The position numbers and the translations under genes were made by a program. From Hyphomicrobiales bacterium (GTDB taxonomy: Bacteria > Pseudomonadota > Alphaproteobacteria > Rhizobiales > Rhizobiaceae), in NCBI GenBank assembly GCA_900467185.1, contig UBPA01000009.1, positions 62,001-126,000 of the forward strand: DNA of 64,000 nucleotides, in the 5' to 3' direction. This document shows positions 35,878 through 44,215 of the stretch, in pieces. The notes under the pieces were generated by a model. That model was not told the origin of the DNA. It did no database searches and saw nothing but the letters and a program-made list of their open reading frames with translations. The number at the start of each line of letters is the position of its first letter. Position 1 is the stretch's first letter.

Positions 35878-36923
35878 GCGATGCCGTGATCTTCGAAAAT
35901 GTCGATATCGTTTTCGGCGAACGCCCCGAACGGGCCCTGCAAATGGTCGATTCCGGAAAGACCCGCGACGAGATCGGCGATGCCACGGGCCTCGTCCTCG
36001 GTGTGGCCGGTGCATCGCTGACCGTGCGCGAAGGCGAAATCCTCGTGCTGATGGGCCTGTCGGGCTCGGGCAAGTCGACGCTGCTGCGAGCGGTCAACGG
36101 CCTGGCGCCGGTGGTGCGCGGCAATGTCAGCGTGAAGACGGGCACCGGCACGATCGATCCCTACCGCGCAACGTCCAAGGCCCTGCGCGACTTCCGCATG
36201 CACACCGTCTCCATGGTGTTCCAGCAGTTCGCGCTCCTGCCCTGGCGCACGGTCGAGGACAATGTCGGCTTCGGACTGGAACTGGCCGGCGTGCCCGATG
36301 CCGAGCGCCGGCGCCGGGTCGGCGAGCAGCTGGAACTGGTCAACCTTACGCAATGGGCCGGCCGCAAGGTGCAGGAACTCTCGGGCGGCATGCAGCAGCG
36401 CGTCGGCCTCGCCCGGGCCTTTGCCACCGGCGCGCCGATTCTCCTGATGGACGAGCCTTTTTCGGCGCTCGACCCGCTCATCCGCACGCGGCTGCAGGAC
36501 GAGCTTCTCGAATTCCAGCGCCGGCTGAAGAAGACCATCCTCTTCGTCAGCCACGATCTGGACGAGGCCTTCCGCATCGGCAACCGCATCGCCATCATGG
36601 AAGGCGGACGCATCATCCAGTGCGGAACGCCGCAGGAGATCGTGAAGAACCCCGCCAACCAGTATGTCGCCGATTTCGTGCAGCACATGAACCCGATCAC
36701 CATGCTGACCGCGACCGACGTCATGCAGCACGGCCTGGCACAGCGCGCCGCGCCCGGCGGCGTCAGTGCCACGGCCGCGCCCGACACGCCGCTGATCGAC
36801 ATTCTCGACGCGATGACCCGCCAGCCGGGCGCGATCGGCGTGGTCGAGAACGGTGCGGTCATCGGAACCATCGACGCGCAGGACGTGATCGAGGGCCTGA
36901 CGCGGCATCGAACCCGCCCCTGA
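35874..36923 (+). CDS. choV: Choline ABC transporter, ATP-binding protein
   Basis: 349 residues. Walker A GLSGSGKST near residue 62, Q-loop VFQQFALLPW, signature LSGGMQQR near 165, Walker B ILLMDEPFSALD near 184 and the H-loop FVSHDLDEA. A C-terminal extension of about 80 residues after the ATPase is typical of glycine-betaine/choline transporters and may sense ionic strength; CBS motifs are weak. Translationally coupled to choW. Confidence 0.93.
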   Translation: MSDAVIFENVDIVFGERPERALQMVDSGKTRDEIGDATGLVLGVAGASLTVREGEILVLMGLSGSGKSTLLRAVNGLAPVVRGNVSVKTGTGTIDPYRATSKALRDFRMHTVSMVFQQFALLPWRTVEDNVGFGLELAGVPDAERRRRVGEQLELVNLTQWAGRKVQELSGGMQQRVGLARAFATGAPILLMDEPFSALDPLIRTRLQDELLEFQRRLKKTILFVSHDLDEAFRIGNRIAIMEGGRIIQCGTPQEIVKNPANQYVADFVQHMNPITMLTATDVMQHGLAQRAAPGGVSATAAPDTPLIDILDAMTRQPGAIGVVENGAVIGTIDAQDVIEGLTRHRTRP

Positions 36924-36932
36924 CGATCGGTC

Positions 36933-36957
36933 GCCGAACAGTTTAAATGTGTTCGGC
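36933..36957 (+). terminator. Hairpin after choXWV
   Basis: GCCGAACA, 9-base loop, TGTTCGGC: a perfect 8-bp stem starting 9 bases after the choV stop. No T-run follows, so it may be a weak terminator or a 3'-end stabiliser. Confidence 0.5.
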
Positions 36958-37050
36958 CGATGAGACAGCATCGCCTGTCGTCTCCTGGTGCGTCGTTCGC
37001 GGAACCCGTGCCGCGAGTGACAGGCCGTCGAGACAACAGAAAGGCCGGAG

Positions 37051-37791
37051 ATGGCAGAGAAACCACACGTCTTGCGCGAGACGGACGATGGCGCGCGAAA
37101 GCTCGCCCGCCTGATCCTGCGGGAACAGCGCAGTGCAGCCATGGCCGTTCTCGAACCGGGCTGCGACGGTTTCCCCTTCGTCAGCCGAATCCTCCTCGGC
37201 TTCGATACTGACGGCGCGCCCGTCATCCTCGCCTCACGGTTGGCAACGCATACGCAGGCGCTGCTCGCCGATGTCAGGTGCTCTCTGCTGGCGGGGCGCA
37301 CCGGCAAAGGCGATCCGCTCGCCCATCCGCGAATCACCGTGCAATGCGAGGCGGAGCCCGTGACGCAGACAGACGCGCGGCACGCGCGCCTGCGGTCCCG
37401 CTTCCTGCGGCGCCACCCCAAGGCACAACTCTACATCGATTTTCCCGATTTCCTGTTCTTCCGCCTGACGCCGCGCCGCGCAAGCTTCAATGCAGGCTTC
37501 GGCCGAGCCTATGCGCTGGAGGGAAACGACCTTCTGATCGCTTCGCAGGCACGGGAAGAAATCGCGACAGCAGAGCCTCTCCTTCTTGACGAACTCGGAA
37601 GCAACGCAGATGCTGTCATATATCGGATTGGGGACGATCCGGAGCCCGTTACTCCGGGCTGGCAAGTGACCGGTATCGATGCCGAGGGGGTCGATCTTGC
37701 ACTGGGAGATGCTGTCCGTCGGGTGTCCTTTCCCCGGCAGGTTGAAAACATCGCAGATCTCCGTGCAATGTTCGTCAAACTTTACCGTTAA
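37051..37791 (+). CDS. HugZ-type haem oxygenase / pyridoxamine-phosphate-oxidase-like protein
   Basis: 246 residues. The first two-thirds (about 10-155) have the split-barrel flavin-binding fold of HugZ/PNPOx-like proteins (LARLILREQRSAAMAVL, then GFPFVSRILLGF and PRITVQCEAEP); the C-terminal part matches the DUF2470 domain that binds haem in HugZ. HugZ proteins degrade haem to release iron. No haem transporter is nearby, and no iron box was recognised. It sits downstream of choXWV with its own promoter region. Confidence 0.75.
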   Translation: MAEKPHVLRETDDGARKLARLILREQRSAAMAVLEPGCDGFPFVSRILLGFDTDGAPVILASRLATHTQALLADVRCSLLAGRTGKGDPLAHPRITVQCEAEPVTQTDARHARLRSRFLRRHPKAQLYIDFPDFLFFRLTPRRASFNAGFGRAYALEGNDLLIASQAREEIATAEPLLLDELGSNADAVIYRIGDDPEPVTPGWQVTGIDAEGVDLALGDAVRRVSFPRQVENIADLRAMFVKLYR

Positions 37792-37827
37792 CTCGGCAGA
37801 AGTACCCCTAAATCTCGCATAGGCCTG

Positions 37828-37856
37828 TTGTTCCCTTTATGCGTCATGCCTAATTG
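37828..37856 (+). promoter_or_regulatory. Predicted promoter of the ArsR-family gene
   Basis: TTGTTC (37828-37833), 17-base spacer, TAATTG (37851-37856), about 55 bases before the start codon. An ATTGTCTCATTCTAG stretch just downstream could be an autoregulatory site. Confidence 0.4.
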
Positions 37857-37911
37857 TCTCATTCTAGCCGCACCAAAATGGGTGGGGCCAAGACGTCGCA
37901 TGGAGTATGGC

Positions 37912-38253
37912 ATGGAAACGATCCCTCCCCACCAGCATGAAAAAGCCGAGGTCGCTGCGGATTTCCTCTCGGCTATGGCCAACCCGAAGCGGCTGCTGAT
38001 CCTGAACGAACTGGTCAAGGGTGAAATGGCTGTCGGAGCGCTTGCGGCTCAGGTCGGCCTTAGTCAGTCTGCGCTTTCGCAACACCTGTCGAAGCTTCGA
38101 GCCCAGAGCCTCGTTACGACACGCCGCGATGCACAGACGATCTACTATTCGTCCTCGTCCGAGTCTGTTCTGAAGGTCCTTTCGATGCTGTCCGAAATCT
38201 ACGGCGCAGCAGATGCGAAGGAAGAAGCGCAGCCGCGTCGCCGATCTGCCTGA
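37912..38253 (+). CDS. ArsR/SmtB-family transcriptional regulator
   Basis: 113 residues from ATG 37912, chosen because GGAG lies 7 bases upstream; ATG 37900 is an alternative. Winged helix-turn-helix: AMANPKRLLILNELVKGEMAVGAL, with recognition helix GLSQSALSQHLSKLRAQ (about residues 46-62) and wing RRDAQTIYY. No Cys metal-binding motif is present, so metal sensing is unlikely. It resembles NolR-like ArsR regulators of rhizobia in general layout, but identity is not certain. A terminator lies 120 bases downstream. Confidence 0.85.
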   Translation: METIPPHQHEKAEVAADFLSAMANPKRLLILNELVKGEMAVGALAAQVGLSQSALSQHLSKLRAQSLVTTRRDAQTIYYSSSSESVLKVLSMLSEIYGAADAKEEAQPRRRSA

Positions 38254-38374
38254 CCTTGCGCGAAGTCCTCTGCCATCGGCGAAAACCGAGAGAGACAGCG
38301 GCGTGACGTGGACGGGCATCGAAGGATAATGCTCACCTCGGTTGTATCCGGGATGGGCTCATTTTTGCGTGTTT

Positions 38375-38406
38375 AAAGCCAGGGGCCAATGTGGTTTCTG
38401 GCTTTT
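38375..38406 (+). terminator. Intrinsic terminator after the ArsR gene
   Basis: AAAGCCAG (38375-38382) pairs with CTGGCTTT (38398-38405), 15-base loop, running into TTTTT. A standard rho-independent terminator, either for the ArsR mRNA or for a small RNA. Confidence 0.85.
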
Positions 38407-38585
38407 TCTTTGACAACCTTCCGAAAGGTCACCTTTCACTTAGACAAGTCACCGGAAAACCTCGGAAACCATCCTGCGCTCATGTCTTAAATAAGTCAAT
38501 AGTGACTACTTCAGGAAATGTGCATTTTCGAAGAAATGATGCATATCTTGCTGGCCCGCGGGCAGACCGACGCGTGCGGCATGTC

Positions 38586-38613
38586 TTGACGCTCTCAGGC
38601 CCGCTGATAGTTT
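38586..38613 (+). promoter_or_regulatory. Predicted promoter of the aminotransferase gene
   Basis: TTGACG (38586-38591), 16-base spacer, TAGTTT (38608-38613), about 60 bases before the start codon. Confidence 0.4.
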
Positions 38614-38679
38614 GACCAACGGATAAAATTCGCCGATCCATTCAAACGCCAAATGGCCGTCCTGGTCATGGAGACCGTC

Positions 38680-40008
38680 ATGTCGAACCGCCTCAACGCC
38701 ACGCCCAACGACCTGCGCGCCTTCTGGATGCCGTTCACCTCGAACCGGCAGTTCAAGAAGGAACCGCGCATGTTCGTCTCGGCGAAGGACATGCACTACA
38801 AGACGCATGACGGCCGCACCGTTCTCGACGGCACCGCCGGGCTCTGGTGCGTCAATGCCGGGCACTGCCGCCCTCTGATCACCGAGGCCATCCGCGAACA
38901 GGCTGGCGAACTGGATTATGCTCCCGCCTTCCAGCTCGGCCACCCCAAGGCCTTCGAGCTTGCCAACCGGCTCGTGGATATCGCGCCCGAGGGCTTCAAT
39001 CACGTGCTCTACACCAACTCCGGCTCCGAGTCGGTGGACACGGCTCTCAAGGTCGCACTGGCCTATCACCGCGTGAAGGGCGACGGCGCCCGTTCGCGCC
39101 TCATCGGCCGGGAGCGCGGCTATCACGGTGTCAATTTCGGCGGCATTTCCGTCGGCGGCATCGTCTCGAACCGCAAGATGTTCGGCACGCTGCTCAGCGG
39201 CGTCGATCACATGCCGCACACGCACATGCCGGACCGGAACGCCTTCACCAAGGGCGAGCCCGAGCATGGCGGCGACATCGCCTCGGAACTGGAACGCATC
39301 GTCACCCTGCACGACGCCTCGACGATTGCCGCCGTCATCGTGGAGCCGGTCGCGGGCTCGACCGGCGTGCTCATCCCGCCGAAGGGCTACCTGCAGAAGC
39401 TGCGGGAGATCTGCACCAAGCACGGCATTCTCCTGATCTTCGACGAGGTCATCACCGGCTACGGCCGTCTCGGCACGCCGTTCGCGGCACAATATTTCGA
39501 CGTCATGCCGGACATGATCGTCACGGCAAAGGGCCTGACCAACGGCGTCATTCCCATGGGCGCGGTGTTCGTGACGTCCGAGATCCATGACGCGTTCATG
39601 CAGGGTCCGGAGCACATGATCGAGTTCTTCCACGGCTACACCTATTCCGGCAACCCGATCGCCTCGGCCGCCGCCATCGCGACGCTCGACACCTATCGCG
39701 ACGAGGGCCTTCTCACCCGTGCGGCCACGCTCGCGCCGTACTGGGAAAAGGCCCTGCACGGGCTCCGCGATTGCCCGCACGTCATCGACATCCGCAACAT
39801 CGGCCTCATCGGCGCGATCGAACTCGCGCCGATTGCCGGGGAGCCGACCAAGCGCGCCTTCTCCGCCTTCCTGAAGGCCTATGAGAACGGCCTGCTGATC
39901 CGCACCACCGGCGACACGATCGCCTTGTCGCCGCCGCTGATCATCACCGAAGCGCAGATCGACGAACTCGTTGCCGGCATCCGGCAGGTGCTCGAAACCG
40001 GCATCTGA
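38680..40008 (+). CDS. Omega-amino acid--pyruvate aminotransferase (beta-alanine type), class III
   Basis: 442 residues from ATG 38680 (GGAG just upstream; ATG 38653 is an alternative). PLP fold: HWMPFTSNR-like start (FWMPFTSN), cofactor-phosphate loop TNSGSESVDTALK near residue 112, catalytic Asp in LIFDEVITGYGR, and the PLP-Lys in VTAKGLTNG near residue 285. Closely resembles the Pseudomonas beta-alanine--pyruvate transaminase. Ends in a hairpin. Substrate may be beta-alanine, taurine-like or polyamine-derived amines. Confidence 0.9.
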   Translation: MSNRLNATPNDLRAFWMPFTSNRQFKKEPRMFVSAKDMHYKTHDGRTVLDGTAGLWCVNAGHCRPLITEAIREQAGELDYAPAFQLGHPKAFELANRLVDIAPEGFNHVLYTNSGSESVDTALKVALAYHRVKGDGARSRLIGRERGYHGVNFGGISVGGIVSNRKMFGTLLSGVDHMPHTHMPDRNAFTKGEPEHGGDIASELERIVTLHDASTIAAVIVEPVAGSTGVLIPPKGYLQKLREICTKHGILLIFDEVITGYGRLGTPFAAQYFDVMPDMIVTAKGLTNGVIPMGAVFVTSEIHDAFMQGPEHMIEFFHGYTYSGNPIASAAAIATLDTYRDEGLLTRAATLAPYWEKALHGLRDCPHVIDIRNIGLIGAIELAPIAGEPTKRAFSAFLKAYENGLLIRTTGDTIALSPPLIITEAQIDELVAGIRQVLETGI

Positions 40009-40017
40009 GCGACCATC

Positions 40018-40055
40018 ATCCTCTCCCGCGGCACAGAACAGCGGCGGGAGAGGAT
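40018..40055 (+). terminator. 12-bp inverted repeat after the aminotransferase gene
   Basis: ATCCTCTCCCGC (40018-40029) and GCGGGAGAGGAT (40044-40055), perfect 12-bp arms with a 14-base loop, 10 bases after the stop. No T-run follows. Confidence 0.55.
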
Positions 40056-40153
40056 CGACGACACGCAGCGTCCCGAAATGCCCGAACCGCTGGAGGTCGC
40101 CCCCTTGCTCCGCGTCAGGCCGCCCTCCCCCGTGAGCATGAGCCTTGCCGACC

Positions 40154-41119
40154 ATGAGCATTCCCAAGCGCCACCCCTATGATTTCGACCCCACCTATGG
40201 TCTGGGGCTTGCCGATCTGCGCGCGATCCGGCCGCCGCCGGAGGTGGAGGGGTTCGACGCCTTCTGGCAGGCGCGCTACGGCAAGGCTCTTGCCATAGAG
40301 CCGAGGCCGAGCCTGACGCGCTCGGCAACGCAGCATCGAAAGTGGATCATCCACGATCTTTCCTACACCTCGACGGACGGCTTCCGCATCGGCGGCTGGC
40401 TTCTCGTTCCCCACCACGGCACGGTGCGCCGCGGCCTCGTCGTCGGCCACGGCTACGGCGGACGCGACCAGCCGGATCTCGACCTGCCGGTCGAGGATAC
40501 GGCGATCCTCTTTCCCTGCTTCCGCGGCCTTTCCCGCAGTTCGCGCGCGCCGATCTCGTCCGATCCCGCATGGCACGTGCTGCACGACATCGACAAGCCG
40601 GACCGCTACATCATCGGCGGCTGCGTCGAGGATGTCTGGGTCGCCGTGACCGTGCTGAACACGCTTTTTCCCGGCACGAAGGACCGTGTCGGCTATAGCG
40701 GCATCAGCCTCGGCGGCGGCATCGGCGCGCTCGCCCTCCCCTATGACGCGCGGATCGACCGCGGCCATCTCGTCGTTCCCACCTTCGGACACCGGCCGCT
40801 CTGGCTGACACTGCCCACCATCGGCAGTGCCCGCGCCGTGCAGGCCTATGGCCGGACGCATCCGGAGGTCCAGCAGACGCTCCGGCTTTTCGATGCGGCG
40901 ACCGCTGCCACGCGCATGACCGTGCCGCTGCTCTGCGCCGTCGCACGCTTCGATCCCGCGGTCGCCCCGCCCTGCCAGTTTTCCGTCGCCAACGCGCTGC
41001 CGATCAAGGATTGTAACGAAATCTTCATCCTCGACGCCGGGCATTTCGATTATCCTGGCCAGACGGCGCAGACCTCTGCGCTGATGGCAAAAGTCGGGAA
41101 CCTCTTCGGGACACCATGA
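40154..41119 (+). CDS. Acetylxylan-esterase-like alpha/beta hydrolase
   Basis: 321 residues from ATG 40154. N-terminal strand with FDAFW (typical of AXE1/CE7-like proteins), LVVGHGYGG oxyanion loop, nucleophile Ser in GISLGGGIGA (about residue 184), Asp in RFDPAVAPP near residue 275 and His in DAGHFDYPG near residue 300. The CE7 marks RGQ, GxSQG and HE are changed to RGLS, GISLG and GHFD, so this is a divergent relative and not a canonical cephalosporin-C/acetylxylan esterase. Coupled to the next esterase gene by a 4-base overlap (ATGA). Substrate unknown. Confidence 0.75.
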   Translation: MSIPKRHPYDFDPTYGLGLADLRAIRPPPEVEGFDAFWQARYGKALAIEPRPSLTRSATQHRKWIIHDLSYTSTDGFRIGGWLLVPHHGTVRRGLVVGHGYGGRDQPDLDLPVEDTAILFPCFRGLSRSSRAPISSDPAWHVLHDIDKPDRYIIGGCVEDVWVAVTVLNTLFPGTKDRVGYSGISLGGGIGALALPYDARIDRGHLVVPTFGHRPLWLTLPTIGSARAVQAYGRTHPEVQQTLRLFDAATAATRMTVPLLCAVARFDPAVAPPCQFSVANALPIKDCNEIFILDAGHFDYPGQTAQTSALMAKVGNLFGTP

Positions 41120-41844
41120 ATCGCGAATATCTGCGCTGGTACAGTCCGCGGCTCCATCGTGACATGGAGTTGCTGGTGTTCGGGCATGCCGGTGCGAAAG
41201 TGCTGATGTTTCCGACGCGCGAAGGGCGATTCTGGGAATACGAGACGCTCGGCCTCGTCGATGCGCTGGCCGAAAAGGTCCGCTCCGGTCACCTCCAGCT
41301 CTTCTGCATCGAGGGGCTCGCGCGCGAAACCTTCTACGACCGCAGCCGCCACCCCGCCGACCGCATCCGCCGCCACAGGGCGCTGGAGGAATACGTTCTC
41401 AACGAAGTGCTGCCGCTCATGGCGCACAAGAACCCGAACGGCGCCACCATCGTGCAGGGTTGCAGCCTCGGCGCCTATCAGGCCGCCAGCCTCGTCTTCC
41501 GCCACCCGCACCTCTTCTCCAAGCTCGTCGCCTTTTCCGGCCGCTACGACCTGACGCTGGAGATCGAGAGCTTCTCGAACCTGCTCGACGGCCATTACGA
41601 CGACGAGGTCTATTTCCACACCCCGACGCATTTCCTGCCGGGCCTGTCGCACGACTGGCGCCTCGATCGGCTGCGGTCCGTCGATATCGTGCTCACCATC
41701 GGCAATGCCGACCCCTTCCTCGACAACAACCGCCATCTGAGCCAGTTGCTCAGCGAGAAAGGCGTCGGCCACCAGCTCCATGTCTGGGACGGTCGCGCCC
41801 ATCGCGGCCAGTCCTGGCGCAAGATGGCCGCGCTCTACATCTGA
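41116..41844 (+). CDS. Esterase-fold protein (COG4947-like)
   Basis: 242 residues. Esterase fold with the nucleophile Ser in [11 protein letters not shown] (about residue 118), a possible Asp in GNADPFLDN (about 198) and His in GRAHRGQSW (about 232). The start, [20 protein letters not shown], with [15 protein letters not shown], is typical of the COG4947-type uncharacterised esterases. No signal peptide. Overlaps the upstream esterase gene, so the two are produced together. Function unknown. Confidence 0.7.
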   Translation: MNREYLRWYSPRLHRDMELLVFGHAGAKVLMFPTREGRFWEYETLGLVDALAEKVRSGHLQLFCIEGLARETFYDRSRHPADRIRRHRALEEYVLNEVLPLMAHKNPNGATIVQGCSLGAYQAASLVFRHPHLFSKLVAFSGRYDLTLEIESFSNLLDGHYDDEVYFHTPTHFLPGLSHDWRLDRLRSVDIVLTIGNADPFLDNNRHLSQLLSEKGVGHQLHVWDGRAHRGQSWRKMAALYI

Positions 41845-42005
41845 CGGCCACGGCGACCGATCCAAAGCGTCACCGGCGACAGAACAATGCGCGTGCCGCC
41901 CTTCCCCTGCCCGCTCCACCCTCTATGATGGGCGCTGGTGCACCGCACCGCACCGGACGTCGTCAACCCTTCATGCTGCCTGTCACCGCCAGAATCGGAG
42001 CTTTC

Positions 42006-43703
42006 ATGTCCGCCTCCCTCTCCGACCGAATCGACCAGGGCACGGGCCGCGTCGCTGCCGACATCGTCCTCAAGAACGGCCGCTTCTTCGACCTCGTCAC
42101 CGGCGAATGCATCGAGTCCGACATCGCCCTCTGCGGCGACCGTATCGTCGGCACCTGCGGCCACTATCGGGGGGTGGAAGAGATCGACATTTCCGGCTGC
42201 ATCGTCGTGCCCGGCTTCATCGACACGCATCTCCACATCGAATCCTCGCTGGTCACACCGCACGAGTTCGACCGTTGCGTTCTGCCCTACGGCGTCACGA
42301 CCGCCATCTGCGACCCGCACGAGATCGCCAATGTGCTGGGCACCGAAGGCATCGAATTCTTCCTCGACAGCGCCCGCGAGACCATCATGGATATCCGCGT
42401 GCAGCTGTCGAGCTGCGTGCCGGCGACCCATCTGGAGACATCGGGCGCGAACCTGCCGATCGAGACCCTGCTGCCCTATCGGGATCACGAGAAGGTCATC
42501 GGCCTTGCCGAATTCATGAACTTTCCGGGCGTCATCCACAAGGACCCGGTCTGCCTCGCCAAACTCGAGGCCTTTCAGGACGGCCATATTGACGGCCATG
42601 CGCCGCTGCTCCGCGGCCTTGATCTCAACGGCTACCTCTCGGCCGGCATCCGCACCGATCACGAATGCACGACGGCGGAGGAAGCGCTTGAGAAGATCCG
42701 GAAAGGCATGCACATCCTCGTGCGTGAGGGCTCGGTGTCGAAAGACCTCCACGCCCTGATGCCGATCCTCACCGAACGGCTGTCACCCTTTCTCGCGCTC
42801 TGCACAGACGATCGCAATCCACTCGATATCGCCGAGGAAGGGCACCTCGACTACATGATCCGAGAGGCCATCGCCCATGGCGTGGACCCGCTCGTCGCCT
42901 ATCGCGCCGCCTCCATCTCCGCCGCGCGCGCCTTCGGCCTGAGGGATCGGGGACTGGTGGCCCCGGGCTGGCGCGCCGATCTCGTGGTGCTGGATAGTCT
43001 CGAGACCTGCAAGGCGCAGATGGTCTTTTCCGGTGGCCGCCGCGTCACCGACGCCCTGTTTTCAACACGTCGCCCCGTGGCACCGGTCGGGCTCGACAGC
43101 GTCAAGGCGGGCCACATCCACGCCGCTGCCTTCGCCGTGCCCTATACGGAGGGCGAGACCTCCGTCATCGGCGTGCTTCCCGGCAAGATCATCACCGAAC
43201 ATCGCCGCTTTCAGCTGCCGGCGGACGGCAACCAGACAGGCGTCGATCTCGGACGCGACATCATCAAGGTCGCCGTCATCGAACGCCATGGCGTCAACGG
43301 CAATCACGCCAACGGCTTTGTCCAGGGCTTCGGCCTGAGAACGGGCGCCATCGCCTCCACAGTCGGGCACGACAGCCACAATATCTGCGTCGTCGGCGTC
43401 GATTCCGACGACATGGCGCTCGCCGCCAATCGGCTGGGCGAGATCAAGGGCGGCTTCGTCGTGGTCGAAGACGGCGTCGTCACCGGCGAGATCGCTCTCC
43501 CCGTCGCGGGCCTGATGAGCCTCGAGCCTTATGAGAGCGTCCGCGACACGCTCCACCACCTCCGCCAGGCCGCTTTCGCGCTCGGCGCCACGCTGCAGGA
43601 ACCCTTCCTCCAACTCGCCTTCCTGCCCCTTCCCGTGATCCCGCATCTGAAGATCTCAGATAAGGGGCTGGTGGATGTGGATCGGTTCATGCTGATCGGG
43701 TGA
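42006..43703 (+). CDS. ade: Adenine deaminase
   Basis: Deaminates adenine to hypoxanthine. 565 residues from ATG 42006. Amidohydrolase metal motif [12 protein letters not shown] (about residues 72-83), [18 protein letters not shown], the Glu/His positions in [11 protein letters not shown] and INGHAP-like [10 protein letters not shown], and the Asp in LCTDDRNP. The C-terminal domain (about 400-565) with [13 protein letters not shown] is characteristic of Ade-type adenine deaminases (not the adenosine-deaminase-like family). Together with the xanthine dehydrogenase cluster it feeds adenine into purine catabolism. The frame is open upstream, but 42006 matches the family. Confidence 0.93.
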   Translation: MSASLSDRIDQGTGRVAADIVLKNGRFFDLVTGECIESDIALCGDRIVGTCGHYRGVEEIDISGCIVVPGFIDTHLHIESSLVTPHEFDRCVLPYGVTTAICDPHEIANVLGTEGIEFFLDSARETIMDIRVQLSSCVPATHLETSGANLPIETLLPYRDHEKVIGLAEFMNFPGVIHKDPVCLAKLEAFQDGHIDGHAPLLRGLDLNGYLSAGIRTDHECTTAEEALEKIRKGMHILVREGSVSKDLHALMPILTERLSPFLALCTDDRNPLDIAEEGHLDYMIREAIAHGVDPLVAYRAASISAARAFGLRDRGLVAPGWRADLVVLDSLETCKAQMVFSGGRRVTDALFSTRRPVAPVGLDSVKAGHIHAAAFAVPYTEGETSVIGVLPGKIITEHRRFQLPADGNQTGVDLGRDIIKVAVIERHGVNGNHANGFVQGFGLRTGAIASTVGHDSHNICVVGVDSDDMALAANRLGEIKGGFVVVEDGVVTGEIALPVAGLMSLEPYESVRDTLHHLRQAAFALGATLQEPFLQLAFLPLPVIPHLKISDKGLVDVDRFMLIG

Positions 43704-43712
43704 AGGACGATC

Positions 43713-43741
43713 TTGGCAGCGACGAACGCGTGTCGTACTCT
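43713..43741 (+). promoter_or_regulatory. Predicted promoter of a small TA-like pair
   Basis: TTGGCA (43713-43718), 17-base spacer, TACTCT (43736-43741), 22 bases before the ATG at 43764, which has GGAGA as ribosome-binding site. Confidence 0.5.
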
Positions 43742-43763
43742 GTGTGCACGATCGGAGACCAGC

Positions 43764-43964
43764 ATGAGCCGCCTCGAACATATCGAAAAGTCGGTAACCG
43801 AACTATCCGCCGAAGAACTGGCCGAGTTCACGCGCTGGTTCGAAGATCTGCAGGCAAGGCGCTGGGACGAGCTTTTCGAAGCGGATGCCACAGCCGGAAA
43901 GCTCGATGCGCTGGCTGATGACGCCCTGTCGGAACTTGCCGCAGGAAGAGCACGACGCCTTTGA
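43764..43964 (+). CDS. Small putative antitoxin
   Basis: 66 residues from ATG 43764. It is helical and acidic (LEHIEKSVTELSAEELAEFTRWFEDLQ, then LDALADDALSEL), the pattern of short antitoxins that pair with RelE/ParE-type toxins, though no DNA-binding domain is obvious. The last bases overlap the start of the next gene (TTGA). Identification rests on context and shape, not on a recognised family motif. Confidence 0.6.
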   Translation: MSRLEHIEKSVTELSAEELAEFTRWFEDLQARRWDELFEADATAGKLDALADDALSELAAGRARRL

Positions 43965-44215
43965 AGCATCACGCGACCGCCGCGTTCTGGAAATGCTACG
44001 ACGCACTTCCTGCGCATGTGCGAAAGGTCGCGGATCGCAATTTCGGTATCCTCAAGCGTGATCCTCTCCACCCTTCCCTTCATGTCAAGCAGGTGGGACG
44101 CTTCTGGTCCGTTCGGGTCGGATCATCCTGGCGAGCCCTCGCCGTCAGGGACGGCGAAGACTTCGTCTGGTTCTGGATCGGCTCGCATGCCGATTACGAC
44201 AAACTTCTAGCCTGA
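43961..44215 (+). CDS. RelE/ParE-like toxin
   Basis: 84 residues starting at TTG 43961, overlapping the antitoxin TGA. RelE/ParE superfamily features: N-terminal helix pair, LHPSLHVKQVGRFWSVRVGSSWRALAV (basic, with the R-V-G-x-x-W-R strand), and the ending FVWFWIGSHADYDKLL typical of this toxin group. Basic residues suggest mRNA cleavage at the ribosome. No ATG gives the conserved N-terminus, so the TTG start is favoured. It converges with the alpha-glucosidase gene, overlapping its 3' end by 9 bases. Confidence 0.75.
   Translation: MKHHATAAFWKCYDALPAHVRKVADRNFGILKRDPLHPSLHVKQVGRFWSVRVGSSWRALAVRDGEDFVWFWIGSHADYDKLLA

Larger units (their letters stand above)
38254..38679. other. AT-rich intergenic region upstream of the aminotransferase
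   Basis: 426 bases without a supported gene. It holds the terminator at 38375-38406, then an AT-richer stretch (38410-38650) than any neighbour, with the inverted repeat AGTCA-ATAG-TGACT (38494-38507) and a predicted promoter at 38586-38613. A small RNA ending at the terminator is possible but unproven. Confidence 0.5.
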
